The position numbers and the translations under genes are program-made. A stretch of DNA of 64,000 nucleotides from Ascaris suum. Its lineage: Eukaryota > Nematoda > Chromadorea > Rhabditida > Ascarididae. The first letter of the stretch is position 1, and each line of letters opens with the position of its first letter. The stretch covers positions 3,890,516 to 3,954,515 of the forward strand of contig CM024175.1 of the NCBI GenBank assembly GCA_013433145.1, in the 5' to 3' direction. The notes beneath the pieces were generated by a model. It saw only the letters and a program-made list of their open reading frames with translations. It searched no databases and was not told where the DNA came from. Shown here one piece after another: positions 1-12,437 of the stretch.

Positions 1-1306
1 CGATGTCCCCCACTTGGGGAACGGTATGTGAGCGCAGGCACTTACGCCCTTCAGTGGAAATTCTGAAGAGGTGATCGTCTCTCTGGTAACATTACATTGT
101 GAGAGGGGAGTCGTCACGTTACTGAATGGAGCGTAACTCATTATTACCGAATCAATGCACCAGCTTCTCGTGCATAGCTCAGTAATTATAGAAGTTAATG
201 AAACAGTGCGGTCGGCAGTTTCGAACGTTCCCTGCACCAATAACCTGATCTGTACACCTTAGCTTGTTTCCGCTTCCTTCTCAATAAACGCATAAATGGT
301 TATAAAGAAGAATCTGGGCCGGTCAGTAATCGCGATGATAGCTGGAAAAGATGGTAGCAGGAGCGACTGACCCATTCGAAAAGTGATAATCGCTAGAGAA
401 TCACAAAAAAAGCGCTGATTTAAGTTGTGCACTGAATGCAGTCCATCGATCCCAAATAAGAATGTCCTTGTAGCAATGAGAGTTCACATATACGTGAAGG
501 AGGCGAACAATTGATTGTTGTTTAGAGAAATATGCGATGAGTATTCCTTATAAGCTGGAGGAGACTCGAGCATTGCGTGCTTATGAGACGCATTGAAAAC
601 AGAATCACGGAAGTGGGCGTGGTCGTCGGTTGTTGATTGCATTCATGCAGCAACGCTCTGATCATGCTGCGTTTTTATGTTTTACATGGTGAGCACAGAG
701 GTCATTGTTGATTGTTCTCGGGGCATAGCGAGAGCTTTCCTACCTCCACTGAGGTCGGATTAGGTGAATTCAAGCGACTCCGTTTCGGTTGTCCTGGAAA
801 CAACCAAGTGATCATAAACGATTCTCAGCGATATTGTCCCTCATCGTCCCGCAGCGTTCATTCTCAACACTTTCATACCACAAGCTTTAAAATATACCGT
901 TTGCAGTTGTTGGTCATGTACTGCTATTAGTGGCCGAACCTCACAGGCATCGTCAACTTTAGCTATGATCTTTATTCGTTAGAATGAGATTTTTTGAATG
1001 ATGGTGATGAAAGAGAAGGAAGAGAACACAGTTCCCTGACGGCTCCTTGTGAAAATAAGGGAGGGCGAAAAAAAGCTACAGAAAAGTTAAGAAACTTAAG
1101 AGGAACATTTATGAAGAAATAGGCCACCAAAAACTTTAATACTCCTCCCCCATGTAAGGATTCGTTAGCATCGGAAGAGACCAAAGCAGGAGTGAAAGAC
1201 GGAGTTCACTTTAGAAGAATATGGACTGATGGACCTTACTGATGAAAGCATTGCACCGCCGCCGTTGACGACCTCCTCATCGCTCATTTCCTCACATTTA
1301 TATTTG

Positions 1307-1342
1307 TGAATATAAATGTAAATATAAGTATAGATGCAGAAA

Positions 1343-1401
<59 letters not shown>

Positions 1402-1480
1402 ATATAATATATATATATATATATATATATTTATTTATTTATTTATATTTATACTTATATTTATATTTATATATGCATAT
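1307..1480. repeat. AT-rich microsatellite inside a large imperfect palindrome
   Basis: An AAAT tract (about 1340-1402) is followed by an AT dinucleotide run (about 1406-1430) and then the reverse complement, ATTT (from about 1431). The non-repetitive flanks also mirror each other: ATATAAGTATA on the left has TATACTTATAT on the right. The whole block is therefore an inverted repeat that could fold into a hairpin of about 170 bases. No coding potential. Confidence 0.85.
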
Positions 1481-3227
1481 ATAATCTTTTGCTTGCCTAT
1501 GTTCATGTATATCCACTGATATTTATGCATAATTTATTTATGTCAGTACTTTTACTGATGTTTGTTTGCATAAATTTATGCATTTATACATTCAGTAAAG
1601 AAATCTGAAATATTAGCCTCGCCCTTTCAGAGAAATAATAATATCAAATGAGCCTTATGCTTCTATAAATATACCCGAGCTCAAGGCCGTTTAGTCAACC
1701 AAGTTCCAAGGAATTCGTCATGATAATGGACCTAGGGTTCGCAACATCACCACAAAAGCCTTTTGTACCACCAGGGCAATACGGGCTTCTCAGCAATCGA
1801 ATATTGCAGTCAGAGACTTAATTTTGAAATTCTCCTAAGAGGATGACGAGGTGCTATAATCAGTTAAGACTGCTAAGAGGTAGCTAATGCTGCGCTAAAA
1901 GGTAACCAGTAAACCAAGAAAATACCGACACAAGTAGAAGACTGATTGAGTAATTGTATTATTGCAATGTTCAGGATGAACGATTTGTTACTGATTTCAG
2001 AATTTAGTAAACAGCCTTGCGAGATCACATCACTTTTATTAAACATAAACCAAGTCAGTATACCTCCTCAGTCGACGGGCTTTGAAAAAAGGTCTATAAA
2101 AGGCCGGAAGTTTTGTGTCGCGAAAAACTGAATTATCTATTTCGACAATCGACAATCATTAAGTTTAGATTGTTTGAGGGATCTCTGAACAACTTGATCG
2201 TCAAAATGATGAGTCACATTCGATTTGCCTTTGAAAAAAACGAACACGAATAAATTGATGATCCTCGCAAACAAAGTTTTGATGTTTATTGCAGAGCCCA
2301 AACGAGGATAGATGCTATACCTCAATGTCAATCTCTCGCGACGTCGCTTGTCATCGCGTTGTTTGCACACGTGAACGCACGGCTAGTCTCATGATACATT
2401 TTTCGTTATGATTTACATTTGTTATAGAATATGACGTCGCTGTGTATGTCAGCAACACTAATCGAGAATTATGCATCAAGGTGAAACCTCCTAAGTGGCA
2501 TCTAACATTGCGGCTTTTTTTACAGAATCCATGCCAATGGTGAAGTGGGAAAATTTCGTCTAGAAAGTGAGAAAATATTATTTTCCTCCACAGATATCAC
2601 ATATTCCATCGGCGATTTTTTTTTCAATAACTAAAGCTGTAGCAGCTCAGACTAGACAAATAATTAAGCTTAGCTCGAAACACTCGCTTTTGATAACAAA
2701 GTGAGGCTGATTAGCGGCAAAGCAAAAACATTTCAGCGTTGCCAATAGTTGCACCTTCAAGGTGAACTGAGGGATTCGCTTAATTTTTTTCTCGCTTATC
2801 TCCCCAAAATCAATTTTAGAGAAACGCGCCTCTCAAATACACTAAACACAGATGCTTCGTTGAAGTGAACGCTTATGATTGTTGAAATGAATGCACGTCT
2901 TTGAATTCATCCGACATTGAGCGCATTAAAGTCAAATTTTTTGCATTTAGAAAGAGTAACCAGGTAATACTCTGTTCTCCAGTAGGAACAAAGTTGTAAA
3001 GAGGCATTTTCGGGGATATAAGAAAAATGGACGTTTAATAGAACACAATCACATTAATGCGTTTGCTCCCTCGAGATATATAGCAATACTAGAGAAAAGA
3101 AATTCGGCGCATGAGACAAATTTTAAGGCGGCAACAAGCAGAAGTCTAGTGGACGAGATTGCAAAAGCACGTATCGCGCCAGCTTCGTATTCACGCTTTC
3201 CAACTGTTGTTTGTTGCGGTCCTAAAT
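1481..3227. other. No supported gene
   Basis: I see no exon chain with matching splice sites here. A short ORF on plus (1946-2131) and one on minus (2137-2370) show some codon-like base periodicity, but neither has a start codon with context, a partner exon or a recognisable family. Treat the stretch as intergenic or intronic. Confidence 0.5.
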
Positions 3228-3668
3228 TTAGATTATTTTAAATGCCCTTCCTTGGCACATTGATCGGAGCGAGCAGAAATCTCTCTCCAGCAACAAATAT
3301 TTGCCTTTCATCATGAAAACTAAGTAACAATTCAGCTTCACATTGGGATATATAGCCGAAATTGCCTGATGTCGAGACAGGCAAAACGATGGCAGTGACA
3401 TCAAACACCAAACCCATTTACCCAACATTGCTGAAGCACTACTTCGTTTTGCATGTTCCGGTTTTCTTCCGCCTTGAGCCCAAATTCCAGCACCGTAATC
3501 TCGGAATTTCGGGACCTGAACCGAAATTACGGCACAACTGTTGCCTTCCATCAGGAAGGTAATTTTAGTTAGCGGAAATAATAGGCTGTTTATAAATAAC
3601 ATACTGCTACGAAAACCCTCTCTCCTAAGAAAAGAGACCCTCGAATGAACATTATTTCTTATCCGCAA
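3228..3668. other. Coding-like stretch, strand unresolved
   Basis: The minus strand is open for 146 codons, starting from TTG rather than ATG, with strong purine-first codon periodicity. On plus, an acceptor-like TATATAG before 3356 and a donor GTAATT after about 3559 would frame a 68-codon exon in the same place. Both readings look protein-like and neither matches a family I recognise. A single exon of an unknown gene on one strand is the likeliest explanation. It could also be old coding DNA. Confidence 0.3.
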
Positions 3669-4175
3669 ATGGGAGAATGTAGTTGTACCGAAACTTCTCT
3701 AAGAGGGGAAGTAAATTCCCCCTCAACAGATTTATTCTCTGCAACATTTAAACAGATTTGTAACCGCTGAGTGGAGTGATTTGCCGACTGTGAAGGTGAG
3801 TTGCATTGATGTTGTAGGCGTTGGATGTGGATCGCAACCACCCCAGTTCAAGCATACGCTCCTGTTGCCTTAATTCGCCACATAAACGAACAATTTCGCT
3901 GCGTTCGCTTCCTCAAGATGTGACCTCTTTTAAAAAAATCAGTGAATCAGTAAATCAAACATCAGTCAGCTGATCGGGTATTTCCATTACTCGTGAAGAT
4001 CGAATAAGTAGCGAAATTTTTAGCTTCATTAAGCGATTCATGGAGAGTCATAATTCTTCCCTATGTACGAACAATCAGGCTCTCAAAACTAAAGGAGTTA
4101 AAACAAATACGTAAACATGAATAATTTCCAGCATAAATTCATCTTTTAGTGTTAGCAATATCGAGAGTTTAGATT

Positions 4176-4379
4176 TCAATTGAAGCAAGATTTGAGAACG
4201 AAAGCACGAACATTAAAAATTCTTGGAGGTCGATGTTCCAGTCGACATATCGAATTAATAATCCGATCTTTTGCGTCAGCAATTACGGCACGAAAGCAAT
4301 CTGAAGGGCGGCAAATTTTCAAAAATAGCGCTAATTGTCGAAAACACTTTTTGCGGCGATCGTCATTCGCTCTCTTCAT
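4176..4379 (-). CDS. Hypothetical 67-residue ORF
   Basis: The ORF begins with ATG at 4379 and runs to a stop at 4176. It encodes a basic peptide rich in Arg, Lys and Cys. First codon positions are strongly purine-biased, as in coding DNA. No signal peptide, no recognised domain and no obvious partner exon. The opposite strand is open over the same span, so this could be chance. Confidence 0.25.
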   Translation of the reverse strand: MKRANDDRRKKCFRQLALFLKICRPSDCFRAVIADAKDRIINSICRLEHRPPRIFNVRAFVLKSCFN

Positions 4380-4399
4380 ATGAGAACGTCAAGGAAGCT

Positions 4400-6371
4400 C
4401 TAATTCACTTTGCTAAAAGAACTTAGAGAGTACATCCATTCATCCTCAACGAAATTTATGCCAACATTATTGAGTTCTTTGAGAAGAATTCCATGCAAAA
4501 CGTATATGAGGAGCCAAGTGTTTGCACAACTCAACTCTCGAACAGCTTCCGTTGTTCTACTGTGGCTGATTCTGATCAGTTTCTCTAGCTGATCAAATCA
4601 AAAAAGTGTTCAAGATGCAAAGAGAAATTTTTGAAACGAAAATTCGCACTTTTTTGCTCACTGTTACAGTTTTTACTCAACTTCTGGAACTTTTTATCCA
4701 TAGTACAGCTCTCATATAAATCCATGCTAGCGATCATAAAAATAAATGCGGAAGCACCTAACGCGCGAAACCTAAACAAGAACGGCGGAATTGTGGCATA
4801 TTGCACAAAGTTTCATATATATTCTATTTGTACCGCATGAGAATTTTTTTTTGACAGTAGGGCCATGTGAACACCGCATTTCACTGGACTTTCAAACAGT
4901 GCAAGAATCACCTGTGAAAGCCATCATTTGAATTGAAATTTTGTGCAAACATCAAATGCGAAAAATTTAGCAGTTGCAGTGGTCGGTGCTCATGTAATTT
5001 TAAATTATAATTTTCAACGGATACAGTGGTGAACTGAGATTCGAATTATCTAAGAAGCTGCAGTGGGAAGGGAAAAAAGCAAGACAAATTCAACAAAATC
5101 TGGTGAGTCATATGCAAAAATTAAGAAAAGCTGATGAATCATATGACAACACATCTTCGAGTGTATCCTTTTTCAGCACACGAAACATAACGGAATTTAC
5201 TCTCATTATGCTTCAGTTGGAATTACTTTCTTCAAGCGCCGCATGATTCAACTGAAAGAAATTCAATGAATGTGTACATTTCTGCTCAGTTAGTAATAAT
5301 CATCAGAGACAACTTGAGATCAATAGAAAGAAATCAGAGAATGAGCATATGAGTAACCAGAGTGGAGGTAAAAGTTGCTCCACTCGCCGGAAATTCGTAG
5401 AAGTCGGAAAAAAGTTTGCATAACACTGATTCTGCTAATGTCTTACAACTAATTCACCCATTTCTCTTTACTGCTATCTATTTGGCATAAAGCTTTTCTT
5501 GGAAAAGTTAGCTTCCTATAAAAATTTTTTGTATATCTTTCGCCAACTTGTTTGGCGACGATAAAAAACTAAAAAACTATTTATTATGTATGACTCTTTC
5601 TTGGGAGAATAATTCCTCGTGTCTTCCCCTCAATATCTTTCATTGCAGCACTTCATTCGCATCTGCATGTGCAACCAGTAGTTTCTTCTCTTCATCTATT
5701 TTCGTTTCCTGCGCTTGCTCTACGTGATTCACCACTGGTGGATGCTGGCAACGTAAGTGATATATCTGTGACCGAAGGCCAAACCACTGTCGACTTTTAG
5801 CCTCAGTCTGACACCTGAAAAGCATCCGAGCTCGGAAGTTCCTGCCGTTCCTAATGTGCTGCCAAAATGCAAGGCAACAGTCTTTTGCGTATCTCGCATC
5901 AATTTTTTTAATCGCTTTTTCCTGATCCTTGAAATGCATCTATCGACCAGAAAATACGCTAAAGATTGTGCGGATTCTCGATTTCAAGGATGTGGTAATG
6001 GTTGAGATTTTCAACTCATTAGATGACACAGAAAGGAGTTCCGCTTCAAGCGTGATGTTCAGTTAGCGGAAATTGAAGACTGATTCAACATGAGCCACTG
6101 TCATTGCCATATCAATTCTGTGAAGCTTATGAAATTGTATTGCTCGAGTCAAACTACGATAACATGCTTCGCTCTTGTAGTACATTTCCTCCAGCAAACT
6201 GCACAGGCTTGATGAAGTTACTGATAGAGTCTTGAATTAAAGCGGACATCTATTTACTCGCCGCTCACCTCTGCGGTATTTCGATTATACGTCCGAAGTG
6301 AACTGTTCAGTATCCTGAACGAAATACATTTTTACTCCTTTAGGTGACATAAAAGTGACTTCTACGATAAC
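4400..6371. other. No supported gene
   Basis: AT-rich sequence without a convincing exon. A plus-strand segment at about 5649-5752 has a good acceptor (TTTCATTGCAG) and a good donor (GTAAGT) around an open phase, but the minus strand is open over the same bases (5640-5939) and no neighbouring exon joins either. I do not call it. Confidence 0.45.
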
Positions 6372-6417
6372 AGTGACCTCAAAAGGGCATATTTAGTGAC
6401 CTCAAAAGGGCATATTT
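6372..6417. repeat. 23-bp tandem duplication
   Basis: Two adjacent, near-identical 23-base copies begin AGTGACCTCAAAAGGGCAT and differ at one or two bases. A similar GTGACTTCTA element lies just upstream, so the array may once have been longer. Confidence 0.7.
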
Positions 6418-7158
6418 CGGACAAACCATTATTTCTCCTTTAAAACGTCAATTCGTATTTCAAGCCTGTAGACTGCTGCCATTCGATCGTATGGAAATTG
6501 TTTGCTACGACATTTGTTTCCTACATTCTGAGCAGTGTGCGATACTATGCTGACATAAGATCAGGCCAGTAAAAATCTTGCTGTTATACACTTCTGCCCC
6601 CACGCACTTCACATGAACATAAGCAGAGATAAAACGATCACTTCACAGCATAGCTCAGTCTATCATCTGCACAAATCTGGCCCGTCATGAATGTTCAACG
6701 AATCCAAGTGACCACTTCAGTCGCATTGAAAGCTCGCAATCTTTTCCATCCATGTGATTGATCGCTCTTTTATATGACACAGCCTACCTCCTGGTCCGAA
6801 ATCAAATGCAAAATGCTTCACCTTACCGGTGGCACTTGTTGCTTCCTTAGCTTCAAAATGATGAATTTACTTATTGGCAGCTTAGCTGTCTCACGACTGC
6901 GCACATTTTTGGCCTTCATAATCCGTGTTTATAGTGAGGCTGTGCCGTTAATGCGGATTCGATAAATCGCTCTTGCATATATTCTATGAAATCGGAAACT
7001 CAATGGAATCAGCGGATGCATCAATAGGATGAAAGTAACAGTGCCTCGGATTCAAGAGAAATTAATTTTTGGGGGTGGGCCATAGTTTTCATTTAAAAAA
7101 TTTGGAACATTTGAAATGCTTTGCTATAATCAGCTGATCGCTGCTGAAATATACACAG

Positions 7159-7518
7159 GTGTGTGCCTATGGATTTAGCAAAATAACTTTGCTCAACAAG
7201 CACCGCGTTAACGCTCATTCTGCAGTGCTAGAATCGACCGACTATATGAAGTGGTCAGCCCTGGAATACAATCCTTGTCCCAACCCCTCCCCTTTTCCCC
7301 ACCTTCTCTCGCATTTCACAACAAAGAAAGGAGTCAGTTTTGCAGGCAATAAAAATACGTCACCGATGCTAGCAGGTCCAACGCATCTTCGCTACGTTGC
7401 AATGACAACCCGACATGAGAATTCAATAGAAGAAAGAAAGAAAGAACTTTTTGCTATTAAAGCAACTCTTTACGACGCTTCTTCCAGTCATATTCAAAAA
7501 ATTTCATCTCCACGATAG
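7159..7518 (+). CDS. Last exon of a C2H2 zinc-finger protein (partial)
   Basis: The exon follows an ATACACAG acceptor and is open for 119 codons to a stop at 7518. It opens with the second half of a classical C2H2 finger: Cys, three residues, Phe, five residues, Leu, two residues, His, four residues, His, over residues 2-20. The first Cys of the CxxC pair must lie in the preceding exon, which I could not find. After the finger the chain is low-complexity, Pro- and Ser-containing, then basic. Codon periodicity is good throughout. Such proteins are usually nuclear DNA-binding factors. Apart from the finger the gene is not recognisable, and a chance match cannot be excluded. Confidence 0.42.
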   Translation: MCAYGFSKITLLNKHRVNAHSAVLESTDYMKWSALEYNPCPNPSPFPHLLSHFTTKKGVSFAGNKNTSPMLAGPTHLRYVAMTTRHENSIEERKKELFAIKATLYDASSSHIQKISSPR

Positions 7519-8653
7519 CTTTTGGAACTGTACTTTTAGCAGGACAAAGTGTTACGGGATAGCTAGTTATTTTTAACAAGAGGTTTTGACTGGGAAATCA
7601 GAAGAACTCCTGTCATTCGTGAAGAAGAACAAAGGTGGCATGACCCCTGAACACAAAGTTTCACGCATATTTGCCCACAATCATTGAAAAACACGAAATT
7701 ATCTGCAAAACTTTTGGTGCTTTCTATATTGCTATCGATATATATTAGACAGGCTTCCGATGAATGCCACAGCTATTGTGTGCACCATATCGACTCACAA
7801 CGTAGCTTAAGCATATTTTTTCAGAATCACCGCATTGGAAAAACGTCTCAGTGCTTACAGGCTTCATCTTAAGGAATTTGTTGACGTTGCTGTTGCTGTC
7901 AGGTTGCGATCTTCTAGACATTCGCAGTTATATTGCTAAAATAAGTGCACATTACGCTGCGCTTCATGTTTATTGGTGACCTCGAAGAGCGACGACTCGT
8001 CCGAACCTAAGTACAAATTCCGTGATGAGGCGACAGAACTTCCCCCCCCCCCCCTCCCTTTCCTTGAGGTTGGTCATATCGTCGCTGCGATGAATACAAG
8101 GGCAGTATTTATGCAAAAAATTGCATTGCGTGTTGAAATCATGAGGCTGCGGGAAGATATATTGCCTAATCGAAGCTTTCCACGTGGAAAGAGAAGAGCA
8201 AATTGTTCACTATATGTTTAGGTGGGTGCTTAAAAGTGAGTCTCCTCGGTCTCTTAAGGAAAGTGAATTGGTTAGGAAAACAGCTTTCGTGGTCTCCCAA
8301 TTCTTTTTCCAGAATTGTTCTTTGATAAAATCTGCTATGCCTTCCTCCTTCTATGTCCACATCCAGCAGTAATTCGTTGGCCGTTTCATCGTTTCGAATC
8401 TCACGCTCCTGGTGATATTTGCCAACGTTTTCTTTTTCTCCCATGTTGGCCTTCAACTCCATCTGCCGTCAGTCTATAGAGATTCTTTCGCTCCTTCGCC
8501 GCACAGTTGCGAAAAGGCTGTCAAATACGGATGGGGAGAGCTCGCTGGCTCACCCATGAGATGTCTTGTAATTTGTGGCTATGAGCTTGACAGGTCATGA
8601 TTGCTTTTCCTCTGTTTCTTTTTGTTGTGCTGATTCAACGATAGCAAGAGGAT
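7519..8653. other. No supported gene; contains a poly-C run
   Basis: A run of about 13 C lies near 8042. A minus-strand ORF at 8166-8462 begins with ATG and reads as a plausible hydrophilic protein, but its upstream acceptor is weak and it cannot be joined in phase to the granulin exons, so it is left out. Confidence 0.45.
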
Positions 8654-8659
8654 TTATTG
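8654..8659 (-). terminator. Possible polyadenylation signal of the granulin gene
   Basis: TTTATT on plus is AATAAA on minus, about 200 bases after the granulin stop codon. It is the first canonical hexamer downstream. Confidence 0.35.
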
Positions 8660-8856
8660 TTACTATGGAAAGAATTCATTTATGTACAACTCGTTGTTAA
8701 ATCGTGTATATACACATCGATACCTGTGAGTGCACGATCATACAAATAATAATTCACGAAATAAGCGCATTTAAGCAATTACACCAGATCGAGTGCACCT
8801 CGGTACGATGAAGTAGGCGCAGATTGTTCGACGATCATAGGCGATCGTCTTCGAAC

Positions 8857-10231
8857 TCAAGGTTGCTGAGACACACTCTCTTTACTTTTGGCTGCCAACG
8901 CAATTTCAATCATCTGAAAAGGCTTACACATTCTCAAATGCAAACGTATGCGCACTTCTAAAAAGCGATCACCGTTATGTATGAGCAGTAAACAAACTAT
9001 TTAACCTGAGCCCTGGGAACTCACTTTACAACAATCGAAAGCACAAAAGAATGTGAAGTCTCGTTCGGCCTCTCATCGCTGACGCTAAGTTTCAAGGGAT
9101 ATCAACAAATTCAGCTCATTCTGATGGACACTGCCTCACTGCATCTTATTTATGCTTATCCTCTACGATATCGTGCTTATGTTGACGACCTCATATTCAC
9201 AAACGAAGGACTGAGCCTCTCAGTCCTTAGTACTTTAGAACCGTTTGCCTTATTTTAAGCATCCAATGCATATTGATTACCGGGTGTAGCTCCTTGCTTC
9301 GACGACAGCTGTTAGTTAGGCACTCGTATCCCCATGGGCAACACGACGTTCCACCGGGACAGCACTTTGCATTTGGTGCCGGACAGCAGCTTACCCAATC
9401 TGAAAACACGGCGCTAATAATAAAATATAACTCGTCTCTTGCTTCTTCCACTATTACGATTTCCGCTTTTTTTCCTCTAGCGCAAGTTATTATATTTTAG
9501 CATCCTGAGGCATCTTTGATCTCACCTTGATATCTTTATTTCGCTACTTCCATACTTTCTACTATTGCCTCGGTTCACAAATCTACTTCGAGGTGCTGAT
9601 ACCGAAAAATTCATAGTGTTTATTGAACCATCGAAATGCTGTATAGATGGTAAAAGTGGATTTTTCTCTTGTGCTCTACAACACAAATACTACTTTTACA
9701 AGCCGGATGAATAGAAAAGAATTAGCCATTTCTCTTCCCGCTTTGCAGTCCTTCACAATCGTTAGTGACAACTTACATGCGTCAATACGGCAGCAAGTGT
9801 AACCAACGCAAAAGTTCGGTGGACACTGCGTGTTCTGTGAGTTCGTCAACGTTACGATGCAAACAACTGCAAGTTAACTTCCAAACAATACATGAAAATG
9901 ATTCATAGTGCTTTATTCACTAATATTAGCAAAGATGTTCCTTGGAAAACGTTTCACTTGTAAATAGAAATGGACATTCTTCTGCGGACTAGGCCGCCAA
10001 TTTGTTTCGATTACTCTACGAGCCCTTCAATGTTCACCTCGGGCCAATTACAGGAGGACAAACATCTGTGCAGGCGTTCTAGAACCCTAGCTTCACCAGG
10101 TGCCACAGCGGCATTCTAGCGATTGGACTCCGGGGGGAAATATTGGAGAGCCGCTTCCATGGTATAATTTCCTTGTTTAGGATACTAGAGATCGATGTTG
10201 ACTTACTAGTGAGAGCAAGCAGAGCCTTCAT
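8857..10231 (-). CDS. Secreted single-domain granulin, complete four-exon gene
   Basis: Exons on minus: 10231-10207, 9866-9777, 9399-9281 and 8913-8857, giving 96 residues. Splice sites are A|GTAAGT to TTGCAG, T|GTAAGT to TTTTCAG, and G|GTAATC to TTTTCAG, with matching phases throughout. Residues 1-19 are a classic signal peptide (MKALLAL, then a hydrophobic core). Residues from about 23 to 70 carry the full 12-cysteine granulin pattern: C, C, CC, eight residues, CC, six residues, CC, five residues, CC, four residues, C, C. Granulins are stacked beta-hairpin, growth-factor-like peptides, usually in tandem (progranulin). Here there is only one unit, followed by a basic stretch and a short tail of about 18 residues. 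The last exon is the least certain part. Expected to be secreted. Helminth granulins can be host-directed, but nothing in the sequence shows that here. Confidence 0.85.
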
Positions 10232-10343
10232 TGCTGGAGCGAGGAAGTCAGATTGGTGAACGCTGACTGGTACCTGCAGTACCCCTTTTAACCGCATTGT
10301 TATCGGCTCCTTCTCATTTGAAAATTTGATATCAGTTGTTTAC

Positions 10344-10709
10344 ATGCAAACTTCGGAGTCAAAGAAGCCTTTCACGCGTGATACCTTGAATAAAAAGATA
10401 GCAATACAATTTTTTGGTTTAGTCGAGCAATCTTATGCTGGGAATTGCAGATCTTATCAACTCCGGGAACGCCTTTGTGACAATCGTTCTTTTAGTATAA
10501 GGAATGATCATTTCATTCTTTGTGCTTCAAATCAGCAGAGTAATTGCATTGTTGCAATGAAAATAGATCTCTTTTCGCAACATTCTATCTCAAGCGACAT
10601 GCAACTTACGTGCAGTACGGAAATGGCAAAACCATTATTGTCGCAGGAAATGTTCGCATATTCGAACGCAACTAAGGGAGAATATGGTATGAAAACTTTA
10701 GCCTTTTGA
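10344..10709 (+). CDS. Orphan ORF of 121 residues, divergent from the granulin gene
   Basis: The ORF starts at ATG 10344 and ends at 10709 without introns. Codon periodicity is strong, with G and A dominating first positions. It has eight or so cysteines but no signal peptide and no recognised domain. It lies about 110 bases from the granulin start on the opposite strand, so the two could share a promoter region. It could also be a long chance ORF; the minus strand is partly open too (10532-10747). Confidence 0.35.
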   Translation: MQTSESKKPFTRDTLNKKIAIQFFGLVEQSYAGNCRSYQLRERLCDNRSFSIRNDHFILCASNQQSNCIVAMKIDLFSQHSISSDMQLTCSTEMAKPLLSQEMFAYSNATKGEYGMKTLAF

Positions 10710-10979
10710 TGACAGGACATCAACTCGAAACCAAATTGCAGTATCACTTATATCGGAGCCACATTTTGTGAGATGAAAAATTGGTGGTCTCCAGCTCTAG
10801 TTTATTGCTACTCTCCACTAGCAGAATGTTACCAACAACCGGGGGCAGCATATGTCCATCACAGGATTTCGAAAATCGAGTTCACAATCTTTAGCCATGG
10901 TCAGGACACCAATAAGAAATGTGTTGTTTCGACGCGTTTCTCCGCCGCAGAGCCTTTGTTAGGACGTGGTACACAGTAA

Positions 10980-12197
10980 AATCCTTATTGTGTTCAACCA
11001 CTGCTCCTTGTGTTAGGTATGAAATGAAATGATCCTCATTTTATAATGCTCTATGCTATCATATTTCTTCACTGTGGCGATATAGAGTGTGTGGTATAGC
11101 GTAAATTAAACTCAACACACCGCAATAAAACTGTTTGGTCGAAAACGATTTCCGCGCGTTCAAGAACCTAATTGAAGGAGAAGATCGTATAACAAATGTT
11201 TAGAAAATCTGCAGACAAAATATAAACCTTTTGCAAGAGGTGTGCTTTTCAGACCTCGCCGCTTATAAATGCAAACCCCAAAAGATGAATTCATATTTGT
11301 TTGGTGTGTTCGTCGGTGGCGTCTACTATGATCGGAATCCTAGTCTCAATTGCTGCCCTGACCGAAGTACTAGACGATATACATATATGCGCGCACACGC
11401 ATATATAATCACACACAGATACATATATGCGCGCAGACACGCAGACCCACAAGAGCGCACCCGCACCCCCGCACACATAAAAAGGCGCACAGACGCGAAA
11501 TAGGCATAATGCGTTTCCACATTTGCATTTGCAGCAAGCATTGGAATGATGGTTCTGTGTGGTTCTTGATGCTTGAGTGAACGCGTCATAAAAGTTTCTT
11601 ACAAAAAGCGCACTTTGCAGCAGGCGACTGCTAAACAAAGTTAAGTCACTAATTTCATGGCACCATGCATCTATCTGCAAGCGGAAGTATGACACGACCA
11701 ACTGAAAAAAATTTGAAGGCGAAAGGTCATATTACAGCATGGAGTAGGCTCACCAAATTCTAGCATTTGCAGCGCTTCTCATTAGTAGTATGTAACGAGA
11801 CGCATGCCTATGCTCGCAAGCATACGTTCATGTATTCAAGCACGATGAATGCATTTTTGGCCATTTGTCGTGCTATAAGTTGGTGGTATACTTTCAATTA
11901 CAACGTTTCTGAACTTTTTACAGCCTAATACAGTGCCTTTTAAAAGAACCTTAGTCTTCTAGGTAATACACCACGCGACGTCTAATACCCACACTCCGTA
12001 CCAGCCCGTGCGGCTTATTTAGCTTGCATTTCATGCAGACAACGACATCACTTCAGTACACATTTTGTGACGTTGGAAGAAAGCCAATTGAAGAGAAGTT
12101 CCGTGCAACGGCCAATTTCGCAGGAAAACATTTCAGATTTCATGGAAGGGAAGAACAGGAGCTCCCGAATAGTTATTTTTGAGTGCAGTCGGTTTTG
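10980..12197. other. No supported gene; CA/CG-rich simple repeat at 11380-11480
   Basis: The block ACATATATGCGCGCA occurs twice (about 11379 and 11422) inside purine-pyrimidine alternating DNA. This keeps several frames open and explains the ORFs at 11231-11701. Elsewhere there are no exon-like segments. Confidence 0.6.
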
Positions 12198-12267
12198 TTG
12201 GAGAAGCTCCGTTTAGCGTATCTTTCGTGTCCTCACGGTTGAATTGGAGAAGCTCCGTTCGGTTTGG
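12198..12267. repeat. Direct repeat of TTGGAGAAGCTCCGTT
   Basis: Two copies about 46 bases apart with matching core sequence. The core itself contains GGAGAAGCTCC, which is nearly palindromic. No function assigned. Confidence 0.6.
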
Positions 12268-12437
12268 TGAAGAACCTGCAAAAAGTACATGCCGCAAAAC
12301 ATAAGTATTTTCCCCAAACGATCAAATACCGATCAAATAACGCCATCCCCTAAAAATCTTCAACTCGAATTCTTTGGATTTTCGCTGGCTCACGACCTCT
12401 CCATCATTTCGCTCCTAGAAACATTCCAATTTCCCCA

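Noticed and set aside
5640..5939. 99-codon minus ORF
   Set aside because: A plus-strand segment with better splice signals overlaps it, and neither links to other exons.
7684..7872. Signal-peptide-like ORF
   Set aside because: It starts at TTG, has no acceptor to bring in an upstream ATG, and has no partner exon.
11231..11701. Overlapping ORFs on both strands
   Set aside because: They run through a CA/CG-rich simple repeat that removes stops by composition.
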